64,000 bases of DNA, from assembly GCF_000820225.1 (NCBI RefSeq), contig NZ_CDDK01000043.1, positions 124,001-188,000 of the forward strand, written 5' to 3'. The notes under the pieces were generated by a model, which was not told where the DNA came from, did not search any database, and saw nothing but the letters and a program-made list of their open reading frames with translations. The translations under genes were made by a program, and so were the position numbers. The number at the start of each line of letters is the position of its first letter. Within the stretch, counting starts at the first letter, position 1. The stretch is from Aeromonas veronii bv. veronii. GTDB lineage: Bacteria; Pseudomonadota; Gammaproteobacteria; Enterobacterales; Aeromonadaceae. Below are positions 47,273 to 57,278 of this stretch, one piece after another.

Positions 47273-48529
47273 ATGCGTATCATGCCGTTGCTTCAGGCGG
47301 CCTGCCTGAGCCTGATGTTGTCCGCCTGCGTTGCCCCATTGCTGATGATGAGCCCCACCAGCCAACTGATGTGGGCCCTGCTCAAGCCGCTGGTCGGCTT
47401 TGACCCGAACGAGGTCAATCTGTTCGAACAACCCCTGATCAAGGATCGGATGACCGCCATCCTTGGCCCCAATTACGACAGCACCATGCAGTTGCTCAAG
47501 ACTGCCGACAAGTTACAGCAGGAAGGGCCGCTTTTCTATGTGGTCTCCGAGTATGCGCCGGTGCCGGATATCGCCAAGCAGGCGGGGATGGTGTGGAACT
47601 CGCAAACCAACCAGATGTCGGTATTGCTGCAAAAAGGGGATGGCACCACCCTGACCTTCGGCGAAAATCTGGCGGGCACAGCACCGACATGGCCAACCGC
47701 CATGCAGGGCTGGCAGACCCCTACCAGCCAGCTCACCCCGGCGACCAATGCCCTGACCGGCGCGGCGACCAGTCAGAGTGGCGCCTCCCCCTTCTCCCTT
47801 GGCAGCGCGCTGGGCACAGTGACCCGCGGCGTCACCGGCTCGCTGACCAACAGCGCAAGTCAGGCTATCAGCGGCGCAGCCGCCAACGCCACAGGGCAGG
47901 CCGCCAGACAAGCCACCGGACAGGCCACCCAAGCGGTGACCCAGAGCGCGACCGACCTGACTCGCAGTGCGACCACCGCAGTCACTGCGCCAGCCAAACA
48001 GGCAGTGAGCAGTGCCGCTGCGACTGCAACGCAAGAAGCGACCAAGGCTGTTGCCACTCCTGCCAAGCAAGCAGTCAGCAGCACAGCTGCGACCGCGACC
48101 CAAGAAGCCACCAAGGCCGTTACCGTTCCTGCCAAGCAAGCCGTCAGTAGCGCCGCTGCGGCCGCGACCCAAGAAGCGACCAAGGCCGCTGTCGCTCCTG
48201 CCAAACAGGCCGTCAGTAGCGCCGCTGCAGCCGCGACACAAGAAGCTACCAAGGCCGTTGCCGCGCCTGCCAAGCAAGCAGTCAGCAGCGCCGCTGCGAC
48301 CGCAACGCAAGAAGCCACCAAGGCCGTTACCGCTCCTGCCAAACAAGCAGTCAGCAGCGCCGCTGCAACCGAGACGCAAGAGGCAACCAAGGCCGTTGCC
48401 GCTCCAGCCAAACAGGCTGTCAGTGCAGCCTCTCATACGGCCGGAGAGAGTGTCGCCGATGCCGCCAGAGCGGCGGAAGCCAAGGCGCGCGCCAAGGCAG
48501 AGGCGGAGATGGAAGCCCTGCTCAAATAA
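47273..48529 (+). CDS. Lipoprotein with a 23-residue tandem repeat
   Basis: A 418-residue protein. Signal MRIMPLLQAACLSLMLSAC with lipobox LSAC (C19); the next residue is Val, so outer-membrane sorting is likely. Residues about 25-150 form a conserved-looking domain (FDPNEVNLFEQPLIKDRMTAILGPNYDSTMQLL). Then an Ala/Thr/Gln region and seven copies of PAKQAVSSAAATATQEATKAV with 23-residue period, ending in a charged Ala/Lys/Glu helix. Low complexity and amphipathic, like LEA or phasin-type proteins. A TTG upstream (47258) is less likely as start. Confidence 0.8.
   Translation: MRIMPLLQAACLSLMLSACVAPLLMMSPTSQLMWALLKPLVGFDPNEVNLFEQPLIKDRMTAILGPNYDSTMQLLKTADKLQQEGPLFYVVSEYAPVPDIAKQAGMVWNSQTNQMSVLLQKGDGTTLTFGENLAGTAPTWPTAMQGWQTPTSQLTPATNALTGAATSQSGASPFSLGSALGTVTRGVTGSLTNSASQAISGAAANATGQAARQATGQATQAVTQSATDLTRSATTAVTAPAKQAVSSAAATATQEATKAVATPAKQAVSSTAATATQEATKAVTVPAKQAVSSAAAAATQEATKAAVAPAKQAVSSAAAAATQEATKAVAAPAKQAVSSAAATATQEATKAVTAPAKQAVSSAAATETQEATKAVAAPAKQAVSAASHTAGESVADAARAAEAKARAKAEAEMEALLK
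47990..48424 (+). repeat. 69-bp in-frame tandem repeat
   Basis: Units start at 47990, 48059, 48128, 48197, 48266, 48335 and 48404 (last partial), each exactly 69 bases. The core in every unit is a PAKQAVS-type block followed by AT-type filler and QEATKA. Copies differ mainly at third positions and at the residue before PAKQ, so they are an old repeat under protein-level constraint. Other reading frames stay open across the array as a by-product. Confidence 0.95.
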
Positions 48530-48532
48530 ACC

Positions 48533-48563
48533 GACAGGCCACCGCAAGGTGGCCTGTTTTTTA
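48533..48563 (+). terminator. Terminator after the repeat lipoprotein gene
   Basis: Stem ACAGGCCACC/GGTGGCCTGT with a GCAA tetraloop and T6. Confidence 0.92.
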
Positions 48564-48638
48564 TCCCGCGACCGGATCATGACGTTATGGAAAAGGCCAC
48601 ATAGACTGTTAGGTAACTACCTGCACAAGGAGTGCATC

Positions 48639-49415
48639 ATGCGTCGTCTGCTCCCTGCTCTCGCTTCTCTCGCCCTGTTTATCGCGCTCCCGGCTCCGGC
48701 ACTTATCTACTATTCGGAGCAGAACATGCCGCTCAATGGCCAGGATAAAAATGGTCAGCCTGTGGGGTTGGCGGTCGAGTTGCTGCGCCTGATGTGGCGC
48801 GAAATGGGGGAGCCGGAGCAACCCATCCACTTTCTGCCCTGGGCCCGCGGCTGGTATCTGCTGACCCAGCAGCAAGAGGCCGTGCTCTTTACCACGGCGC
48901 ACACCAAGGAGCGGGATCCCCACTTCCTCTGGGTCTGCCCCATCAGCCACTCCAGGGTCGCGCTGGTCGGCCGCAAGCAGGATGCCCCCAAAGTTTCCAG
49001 CAAAGCGGATCTCGCCAAGCTGCAGATCGGTGTGATGCAGGCGGATGTCGGGGAACAGTTGCTACTCAACCGCGGGATCAGCCCGAGCAATATGATGTCG
49101 GTAGAGCGCATGGATCAGGTGGTGCGCCAGCTCATCATGGCACGCACCGATCTGGTGGCGGGCAACGAGGTGATGCTGCGCCATCAGGCCAAGGAGCTGG
49201 GTTTCCCCAGCGAGGATTTTGTCACCGTCGCGATTATTGAAGAGCAGGATAACTGCTTCGCCTTCAACCTGAGGGCAAACAAGCAACAGGTTGCCCGCCT
49301 GCAACAGGCGCTGGACAAGGTCAAACAGGGGGATGAATACAAGCAGCTGATGAAGCGCTACCAGTTGCTCAGTATCCTGCCCGAAACCACTCCCACCATC
49401 CCGCGCATCGAGTAA
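48639..49415 (+). CDS. Periplasmic solute-binding protein (SBP_bac_3-like), no ABC partners
   Basis: A 258-residue protein with a signal peptide (MRRLLPALASLALFIALPAPA) and a type II periplasmic-binding fold: IYYSEQNMPLNGQDKNGQPVGLAVELLRLMWREMG, then FTTAHTKERDPHFLWVCPI and LAKLQIGVMQADVGEQLL. Similar lone proteins in Vibrio, Shewanella and Aeromonas have no permease and may feed sensors. AAGGAG is seven bases before the ATG. The same frame is open upstream through the repeat array, but that is an artefact. Confidence 0.87.
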   Translation: MRRLLPALASLALFIALPAPALIYYSEQNMPLNGQDKNGQPVGLAVELLRLMWREMGEPEQPIHFLPWARGWYLLTQQQEAVLFTTAHTKERDPHFLWVCPISHSRVALVGRKQDAPKVSSKADLAKLQIGVMQADVGEQLLLNRGISPSNMMSVERMDQVVRQLIMARTDLVAGNEVMLRHQAKELGFPSEDFVTVAIIEEQDNCFAFNLRANKQQVARLQQALDKVKQGDEYKQLMKRYQLLSILPETTPTIPRIE

Positions 49416-49420
49416 CTCCG

Positions 49421-49449
49421 GCCCGCCCTATGGCGGGTTCTCTTTATCT
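49421..49449 (+). terminator. Terminator between the solute-binding protein and LuxR-type gene
   Basis: Stem CCCGCC/GGCGGG with a four-base loop, then TTCTCTTT. It overlaps the last codon of the convergent LuxR-type gene, showing how tight the junction is. Confidence 0.65.
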
Positions 49450-50276
49450 CCCGCCGATGACGCCTGTGATGCCTCCACCGGCGCCGTAATGAGGTGGTTC
49501 AGAAAGAGATTGAACAGCTCGGCCCGCGAGCCGAGCCGCAGCTTGCCATAGAGATGCTTGCGGTGATTCTTCACCGTGCCACTGCCAATCCCGAGCTCCG
49601 CGGCAATCGCCTCCGTATCCAGCCCCTGCAGCAGCAATTCCGCCACCTGCCGCTCGCGCCGGGTAAGCCCATCGCCCCCGACACTCGCCATCGCCAGCTC
49701 CACCGCGCTCTTGAGGCTGGCGCTGTCTGGCAGCACAGTGCTCTGGGCCAACAGCGGCTGGCTCTGCCGCCACTGCTGACGACAGAGCGAATGTACCAGC
49801 GGGAACAGCTGCTCCAGCCTCGCCAGCTCGTCACGGCTGAGGGTACTGCGCTTGTCGAGTCGCCCCAGAAACAGCATCAGCGTCAGTCCGTCCCGCACCG
49901 GCAGGATCAGCCCCACCTCCTCCTGCCAGCCGGTGGCCTGATAGAAGTGGTGGCGATATTCGGGATCGAGCCGCCCTTGGGAGACCTGTGCCAGGGTCCA
50001 GACGCCGGCAGGCAAGTCCTGCTCCAGCGCCTGCATAAAGGGATCCTGACTGAAGTGGCTGGTGAGGTAGCGGTCAAACAACAGAGCCCGCTGATGATTG
50101 AGGTTGTCGTAGAGGTAGACGGGGCGCTGCCCCACCCCGAGCAGCAGGGCGCAATCAAACGCCACCTGTTGCTGGATCAGCCGCACCAGCGCCGCCGCAA
50201 AGGCGCTGCTGTGAAGGGCATCGACCACCTCGGTCATGCTGCGGGTCAAGGCATCTGTGGTGGATGGCTGGGTCAT
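49428..50276 (-). CDS. LuxR-type (GerE HTH) transcriptional regulator
   Basis: A 282-residue protein with a C-terminal LuxR HTH (about residues 200-260: LTRREREVAELLLQGLDTEAIAAELGIGSGTVKNHRKHLYGKL). The N-terminal 190 residues are not a receiver (no phospho-Asp pattern) and not an evident autoinducer domain; the input is unknown. Two palindromes in the 146-base region upstream may be its operator. Confidence 0.88.
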   Translation of the reverse strand: MTQPSTTDALTRSMTEVVDALHSSAFAAALVRLIQQQVAFDCALLLGVGQRPVYLYDNLNHQRALLFDRYLTSHFSQDPFMQALEQDLPAGVWTLAQVSQGRLDPEYRHHFYQATGWQEEVGLILPVRDGLTLMLFLGRLDKRSTLSRDELARLEQLFPLVHSLCRQQWRQSQPLLAQSTVLPDSASLKSAVELAMASVGGDGLTRRERQVAELLLQGLDTEAIAAELGIGSGTVKNHRKHLYGKLRLGSRAELFNLFLNHLITAPVEASQASSAGDKENPP

Positions 50277-50295
50277 GGTGACACGTTTCCGGTGA

Positions 50296-50362
50296 CGGGG
50301 AGCGATTCCCCGCTATGGCTGAATGCTAGCACGAGAGTGGCAAAACTGTCCCTCAGGGGACA
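50296..50362. promoter_or_regulatory. Two palindromes between luxR-type gene and tyrS
   Basis: CGGGGA-GCGAT-TCCCCG (50296-50312) and TGTCCC-TCAG-GGGACA (50347-50362). Both are perfect inverted repeats located 20 to 86 bases upstream of the LuxR-type gene and 61 to 127 bases before tyrS. Candidate operators for autoregulation. Confidence 0.4.
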
Positions 50363-50422
50363 TATCCGCCACCGGCCAGAACGGCGAGGATGACGGCTTT
50401 TCCCCCTGCTGTTGGAGAACCC

Positions 50423-51688
50423 ATGATCAACCCCCACCTGCTCGATGAGCTGACCGAGCGCGGCCTTGTGGCCCAGAATTCCGACACGGCGGCCCTGGCC
50501 GATCATCTTGCCACCCCGCGCACCGTCTATTGCGGGTTCGATCCCACCGCCGGCAGCCTGCATATCGGTCATCTGGTGCCGCTCTTGATGCTGCGCCGCT
50601 TCCAGCTGGCGGGCCACACCCCGGTGGCACTGGTGGGCGGGGCAACCGGCCTTATCGGCGATCCCAGCTTCAAGGCGACCGAGCGCAGCCTCAACAGTAC
50701 CGATACCGTGCAGGGTTGGGTCGCCAGCCTGTCTGCCCAAATCAGGGCGCTGCTGCCCGCCGATGAGGGCCTGTCGGCCCCGCAACTGGTCAACAATGGC
50801 GACTGGATGGGGCAGATGTCCGCCCTCGATTTTCTGCGGGATATCGGCAAGCACTTCTCGGTCAACGCAATGCTGGCGCGGGAGTCGGTGCGTCAGCGGC
50901 TGGCCCGTCCGGATCAGGGCATCTCGTTCACCGAGTTCTCCTACGCTCTGCTGCAATCCTACGACTTTGCGGTGTTGCACCAGCGGCTCGGCTGCACCCT
51001 GCAGATTGGCGGCAACGACCAGTGGGGCAATATCACCAGCGGCATGGATCTCACCCGCCGCCTCCATCAGGCGCAGGTACACGGCATGACCCTGCCCCTT
51101 ATCACCAAGGCAGACGGCACCAAGTTCGGCAAGACCGAAGGGGGCGCGGTCTGGCTCGATCCGGCGCTCACCTCCCCTTACGCCTTCTACCAGTTCTGGC
51201 TCGGCACCGCGGATGAGGATGTCTACCGCTTCCTGCGCTACTACAGCTTTATGTCGCTGAGCGAGATTGATGCACTGGAGGCGGAGGACGCGAAGCGGCA
51301 GGGGCGCAAGCAGGCCCAGCAGGTGTTGGCGAACGAGCTGACCGAGCTGGTGCACGGCAAGGCGGCGCTGGCGGCGGTGCAGCGCATCAGCGAGCTGCTG
51401 TTTAGCGGCGATGTGGCCCGCCTCGGCGAGAGCGATCTGGCCCAGCTGGCGCAGGATGGCATGCCGTGCAGCACCGTCAGCGGCGAGACGGATCTGGTCA
51501 GCCTGCTGGTCAGCTGCGGTCTGGCTAACTCCAGGCGCATCGCCCGCGAACTGCTGGCGGCGGGCGCCATCAGCCTCAATGGTGTGCTCAAGCAGGATGA
51601 TCAGCTGAGCGCCACTGATCGGCTATTTGGTCGCTACCTGCTGCTGCGCCGGGGCAAGAAGCAGTATCACCTGGTGGAGTGGCAATAA
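50423..51688 (+). CDS. tyrS: TyrS, tyrosyl-tRNA synthetase
   Basis: A 421-residue class Ic synthetase that charges tRNA-Tyr. HIGH motif H47-I-G-H50 (GSLHIGHL), KMSKS-equivalent KFGKT (TKFGKTEGG, about 231-235) and a C-terminal S4 RNA-binding domain ([29 protein letters not shown]). GGAG is seven bases before the ATG; the upstream in-frame ATG at 50390 lacks support. Confidence 0.95.
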   Translation: MINPHLLDELTERGLVAQNSDTAALADHLATPRTVYCGFDPTAGSLHIGHLVPLLMLRRFQLAGHTPVALVGGATGLIGDPSFKATERSLNSTDTVQGWVASLSAQIRALLPADEGLSAPQLVNNGDWMGQMSALDFLRDIGKHFSVNAMLARESVRQRLARPDQGISFTEFSYALLQSYDFAVLHQRLGCTLQIGGNDQWGNITSGMDLTRRLHQAQVHGMTLPLITKADGTKFGKTEGGAVWLDPALTSPYAFYQFWLGTADEDVYRFLRYYSFMSLSEIDALEAEDAKRQGRKQAQQVLANELTELVHGKAALAAVQRISELLFSGDVARLGESDLAQLAQDGMPCSTVSGETDLVSLLVSCGLANSRRIARELLAAGAISLNGVLKQDDQLSATDRLFGRYLLLRRGKKQYHLVEWQ

Positions 51689-51695
51689 GCCGCAG

Positions 51696-51722
51696 GGCGG
51701 GGAGCACAACCTCCCCGCCCAC
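51696..51722 (+). terminator. Possible terminator after tyrS
   Basis: Stem GGGCGGGGA/TCCCCGCCC with a GCACAACC-type loop; the T-run comes late (CCTTTTG about 15 bases on). Structure strong, tail weak. Confidence 0.5.
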
Positions 51723-51856
51723 ACCCTGAATCCCTTTTGAATCCCGAGTTGCGATCCCCCTCACAGCCTCTCCCGTCAGCAGCCACCATACTGGCACCGG
51801 CGAACATGGAGTACGCCACACAATCTGTTCCTCACGATTCAACAAGGATGCTGATG

Positions 51857-52768
51857 ATGAAGAGATGGCTTCTGGTGCTGCTCTGCACCCTGCCCATGCT
51901 GGCACACGCCAGCGGATACACCCAGACCCGCTACCCCATAGTGCTGGTGCACGGCCTGTTCGGCTTCGACAAGCTGCTCGGGGTCGATTACTTCTACGGC
52001 ATTCCCCAGGCCCTGAGCCGGGATGGTGCCAAAGTCTACGTGGCCCAAGTGTCGGCCACCGCCAGTTCGGAACAACGGGGGGAGCAACTGCTCGCCCAGG
52101 TTGAGCTGCTGCTGGCAGCCACCGGCGCCGAGAAGGTTAACCTGATCGGCCACTCCCACGGCGGCCCCACCATTCGCTATGTCGCCTCGGTCGCCCCCGA
52201 GCTGGTCGCCTCCGCCACCAGCGTCGGCGGGGTCAACTACGGCTCAGAGATTGCCGATCTGGTGCGGGCCAATGCCGCCCCCGGCAGCGCCGCCGAGAAG
52301 CTGGCTGCCGCCGCGGCCCACGCCCTCTCCGGCATGATTTCACTGCTCTCGGGCGGGAGCCAGCTGCCGCAAGATCCGGTCGCCGCCCTCGATGCCCTCA
52401 CCAGCAAGGGGGCCAGCCAGTTCAACCAGCGCTACCCGGAGGGGCTGCCCAGCCGCTATTGCGGCGAGGGGCCGATGCAGGCGACCAACGGCGTCTACTA
52501 CTTCTCCTGGAGCGGGCGCGGCAACCTGACCAATCTGCTGGATCCGGTGGATCCTGCGCTGGCGCTGACCGGCGCCTTCTTCAAGGAGCCCAATGACGGA
52601 CTGGTCGGGGTCTGCAGCAGTCACCTCGGCAAGGTGATCGGCACCGACTACCGGATGAACCATCTGGACGAAGTAAACCAGTCCTTCGGTATCCACCATC
52701 TGTTCGAGACCGATCCGGTCACCCTCTATCGCCAGCATGCCAACCGTCTCAAGGAGCTGGGACTATGA
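51857..52768 (+). CDS. Secreted triacylglycerol lipase (family I.1-like)
   Basis: A 303-residue extracellular lipase of the Pseudomonas/Vibrio type. Signal peptide MKRWLLVLLCTLPMLAHA. Catalytic triad: S100 (LIGHSHGG), D247 (EPNDGLVG) and H269 (RMNHLDEVN). C202 and C253 match the conserved disulfide of P. aeruginosa LipA; the Ca2+-site Asp residues near the His are present. Start chosen with AAGGA eight bases before 51857; ATG 51848 and 51854 lie too close. Family I.1 lipases need a dedicated foldase, and the foldase gene follows with a four-base overlap. Confidence 0.93.
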   Translation: MKRWLLVLLCTLPMLAHASGYTQTRYPIVLVHGLFGFDKLLGVDYFYGIPQALSRDGAKVYVAQVSATASSEQRGEQLLAQVELLLAATGAEKVNLIGHSHGGPTIRYVASVAPELVASATSVGGVNYGSEIADLVRANAAPGSAAEKLAAAAAHALSGMISLLSGGSQLPQDPVAALDALTSKGASQFNQRYPEGLPSRYCGEGPMQATNGVYYFSWSGRGNLTNLLDPVDPALALTGAFFKEPNDGLVGVCSSHLGKVIGTDYRMNHLDEVNQSFGIHHLFETDPVTLYRQHANRLKELGL

Positions 52769-53514
52769 AGATAGCCACCCTGCTCGTCGTGCCCTGCGCC
52801 ATCACCCTGCTGCTTGGCGGGGTGTTGCTCTGGCCCACTGCACCGACGGCAGACTCATCCCCCGCTCAAACCAGCCAGCATGCACAGAGCCACCCGCACG
52901 ATCCCGAGCAGGAGGCCGCCGATGCCCTGCAGGCGCGCTATCGCACCTTTGTCTCTGCCCAGAGCAGCCTGACAGTGCCCACCGAGATCACCCTCGCCAG
53001 CCTGCAGATCCTGTTTGACGAGCGGGAGCAGCTGCGCCAGCAGAGCTTTACCCCGGCCGAGCAGGCCCAGCTGTTTGCCGAGGATCGACTGATGGAGCAG
53101 CTGACCCTGCGCCGCAGGGCGCTGGCGGAGGCAAGAGACAGCGACAAGTCGCAGCTGGCCAGCGAGCTGGATCTCTGGCTGGCGGAGCAACCGGGCTGGT
53201 TTCGCGAGGCGGAGGCCAACAGCCGCCTGCTTGAGGAGTTGCAAGAGCTGGCGCAGATGGACCCGGCCAAACGGGAGGCTCTGCTGCTGGAGACGGGGGG
53301 GCCGGAAGCGGTGGATCGGATGCGCCAGCTGGAGCAGAACCGGCAAGGGTTCGAGGAGCAGCTCAGCGGCTTTCTGGCCGAGCTCAGGCAACTGCCGAAC
53401 GAGGCCCGGGCCGAACAGCAGCAGGAGCTGCTGGCCCGCTGGTTCGAGCCAGGACAGTGGCGCCGGGTCGAGGCGCTCACCCGGCTCAAACTGGGGGAGC
53501 CACACACCGAATGA
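52765..53514 (+). CDS. Lipase-specific foldase (Lif/LimK), lacking mini-domain 1
   Basis: A 249-residue inner-membrane chaperone that folds the upstream lipase. One N-terminal membrane segment (about 5-23), a short Pro/Ser/His linker, then the helical hairpins that wrap the lipase (EITLASLQILFDEREQLRQQSF..., LRRRALAEARDS..., ETGGPEAVDRMRQLEQNRQGFEEQL, LARWFEPGQWRRVEALTRLKLG). Known Lifs (about 280-350 residues) have a folding mini-domain with RxxFDYxLSA right after the linker; no FDY occurs anywhere here and the protein starts at the region after that domain. It is therefore short by about one domain. Confidence 0.88.
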   Translation: MKIATLLVVPCAITLLLGGVLLWPTAPTADSSPAQTSQHAQSHPHDPEQEAADALQARYRTFVSAQSSLTVPTEITLASLQILFDEREQLRQQSFTPAEQAQLFAEDRLMEQLTLRRRALAEARDSDKSQLASELDLWLAEQPGWFREAEANSRLLEELQELAQMDPAKREALLLETGGPEAVDRMRQLEQNRQGFEEQLSGFLAELRQLPNEARAEQQQELLARWFEPGQWRRVEALTRLKLGEPHTE

Positions 53515-53515
53515 G

Positions 53516-53543
53516 AAGGGGGCCCGTGATGGGCCCCCTTGCT
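53516..53543 (+). terminator. Terminator after the lipase-foldase operon
   Basis: Stem AAGGGGGCCC/GGGCCCCCTT with a GTGAT loop. The T-tail is short. Confidence 0.75.
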
Positions 53544-53550
53544 GCTGCGC

Positions 53551-54264
53551 TTATTGCGGCTTGTTGGCACCCGGCAGCGGCTGCCAGGTGAGGCGGGTTA
53601 CCTGAGTGCCCTGCACCTCGCACTTGAGGCTCAGCTCCTGCCACCCCTTATCCTGACGCAGGGAGACCTCCCCTTCGATCCCCTGCTCGCCAATCTTCAG
53701 CTTATCCTGCTCGAAGATCACCTTGTCGCCGTGGGCGAGATCCATCAGTTTACCGTTGCAGAGCCAGTGAGCGAGATCCGCCCCCTTCAGCTTGACGCCC
53801 CCCTTGGCCACCTTCTGTTCGGCCGCGCTCACCACAAACAGCTTGCTCAGCTCGGCAGCCCGCTTGGTGAGCCACTCCTGACGCTGCTGCATGCTCATCT
53901 TGCTGACGAACTCGGCGGGCTGCCCCTTCTCGTCCAACCATTGGGTCAGCTTGCCGCTGTCATCAAAGGCGAACTGGGCGGCGGGCTCTTTGACCCCGAA
54001 CAGCTTGCCGCCCTTGAAGTAGTAGCGGCTCTCCCCTTCCAGCTTGCCCAGCTCGTTCATGATGGGCACGGCGATGATGACGGGGGCGCCATCGATCCAG
54101 GCCTTGATATCGACGCCATCATGGCTGAATTGACGGGTATCGAGGGCGCTCTCGGCCCCCTTCTCCATCAGGGTAAACTGCTCGGCGAGAGAAGCGGCCA
54201 GAGAAGGGAGGGAGCAGAATCCCAGGGTCAGCACGATCGCTGTGTTGCGCATTGAGTTGTACAT
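53551..54264 (-). CDS. Exported protein of unknown function
   Basis: A 237-residue protein with a signal peptide (MYNSMRNTAIVLTLGFCSLPSLAAS). The mature part reads GVDIKAWIDGAPVIIAVPIMNELGKLEGESRYYFKGGKLFGVKEPAAQFAFDDSGKLTQWL-type strands followed by helices, a solute-sensing look but no family recognised. AGGAGT seven bases before 54264 sets the start; an upstream ATG (54285) has no ribosome site. Follows the thioesterase gene by 32 bases on the same strand. Confidence 0.75.
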   Translation of the reverse strand: MYNSMRNTAIVLTLGFCSLPSLAASLAEQFTLMEKGAESALDTRQFSHDGVDIKAWIDGAPVIIAVPIMNELGKLEGESRYYFKGGKLFGVKEPAAQFAFDDSGKLTQWLDEKGQPAEFVSKMSMQQRQEWLTKRAAELSKLFVVSAAEQKVAKGGVKLKGADLAHWLCNGKLMDLAHGDKVIFEQDKLKIGEQGIEGEVSLRQDKGWQELSLKCEVQGTQVTRLTWQPLPGANKPQ

Positions 54265-54296
54265 AACACTCCTGTGATGGGCCATCCGGCCCGTGG

Positions 54297-54692
54297 TTAA
54301 CTCTCTGTCAGCCAGGCCCGCAGCCCCTCCCGGTGAGCATCGCTCAGGGGCAGGGATTGGCGGGCCCGGTAGTCAAAATGGATCAGGGTCGTTTCGGCGG
54401 TGACGGCCAGTTCGCCGCCCTGCCAGGCCTCCTGCCAGACCGTAAAGGAACTGGTGCCGATGCGGCGCACGCCAGTCTTGATGGTGACCGGCTGGCCGTA
54501 GAACAGCTCCCGTTTGAACTGCACCGTATAGCCCGCGATGATCAGATGCCAGTTATGCACATCCAGATCCGGGGAGAAGATCCGGAACAGGGGATCCCGC
54601 GCCGATTCGAACCAGACCGCCGGCACCGTATTGTTGATATGGCCGAGGGCATCCGTCTCCTGAAAGCGGGGTTGGATCTGCATTTCCAGCAT
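54297..54692 (-). CDS. Hotdog-fold acyl-CoA thioesterase (YbgC/4HBT-type)
   Basis: A 131-residue hotdog-fold thioesterase. The signature is PRFQETDALGHINNTVPAVWFESAR (Asp in D-x-x-G-H-x-N-N), the catalytic residue of 4-hydroxybenzoyl-CoA thioesterase-like enzymes. They cleave short or medium acyl-CoA; YbgC-type enzymes join the Tol-Pal system, but no tol genes are here. AAGGAG seven bases before the ATG. Confidence 0.9.
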   Translation of the reverse strand: MLEMQIQPRFQETDALGHINNTVPAVWFESARDPLFRIFSPDLDVHNWHLIIAGYTVQFKRELFYGQPVTIKTGVRRIGTSSFTVWQEAWQGGELAVTAETTLIHFDYRARQSLPLSDAHREGLRAWLTES

Positions 54693-54894
54693 GAGTTGAC
54701 TCCTTGTCTCTTTGTTTCTGTCCTTGTCCGTTCATGGGACATCAGTGGCCAATGGGTGGCCCCCGGGCATCATCAGTGGATCAGCATGTTACATGATACT
54801 GCTGGCCCAAGCACAGGGATGCCAGCGGCCCTGCGATACCGGCCAGCAGGTGTCGCAGCGCGGCAGATTGTGGTGCTCTGCAAAAAGCAGACAG

Positions 54895-54930
54895 TAAAAA
54901 GCCCCGCACACCTTGGCTGTGCGGGGCTGG
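54895..54930 (-). terminator. Terminator after katG
   Basis: In minus-strand sense AGCCCCGCACA-GCCAAGG-TGTGCGGGGCT followed by T5. It closes the katG transcript. Confidence 0.9.
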
Positions 54931-54955
54931 TTCAGCTAGCTAAACGGCTCGGGGA

Positions 54956-57253
<2,298 letters not shown>

Positions 57254-57278
57254 TCAGCCGCGACAGAAATTGGACGAA

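Noticed and set aside
48012-48638. Extension of the solute-binding-protein frame back through the tandem repeat
   Set aside because: The frame is open only because the 69-bp repeat lacks stops in all frames; the signal peptide at 48639 marks the real start.
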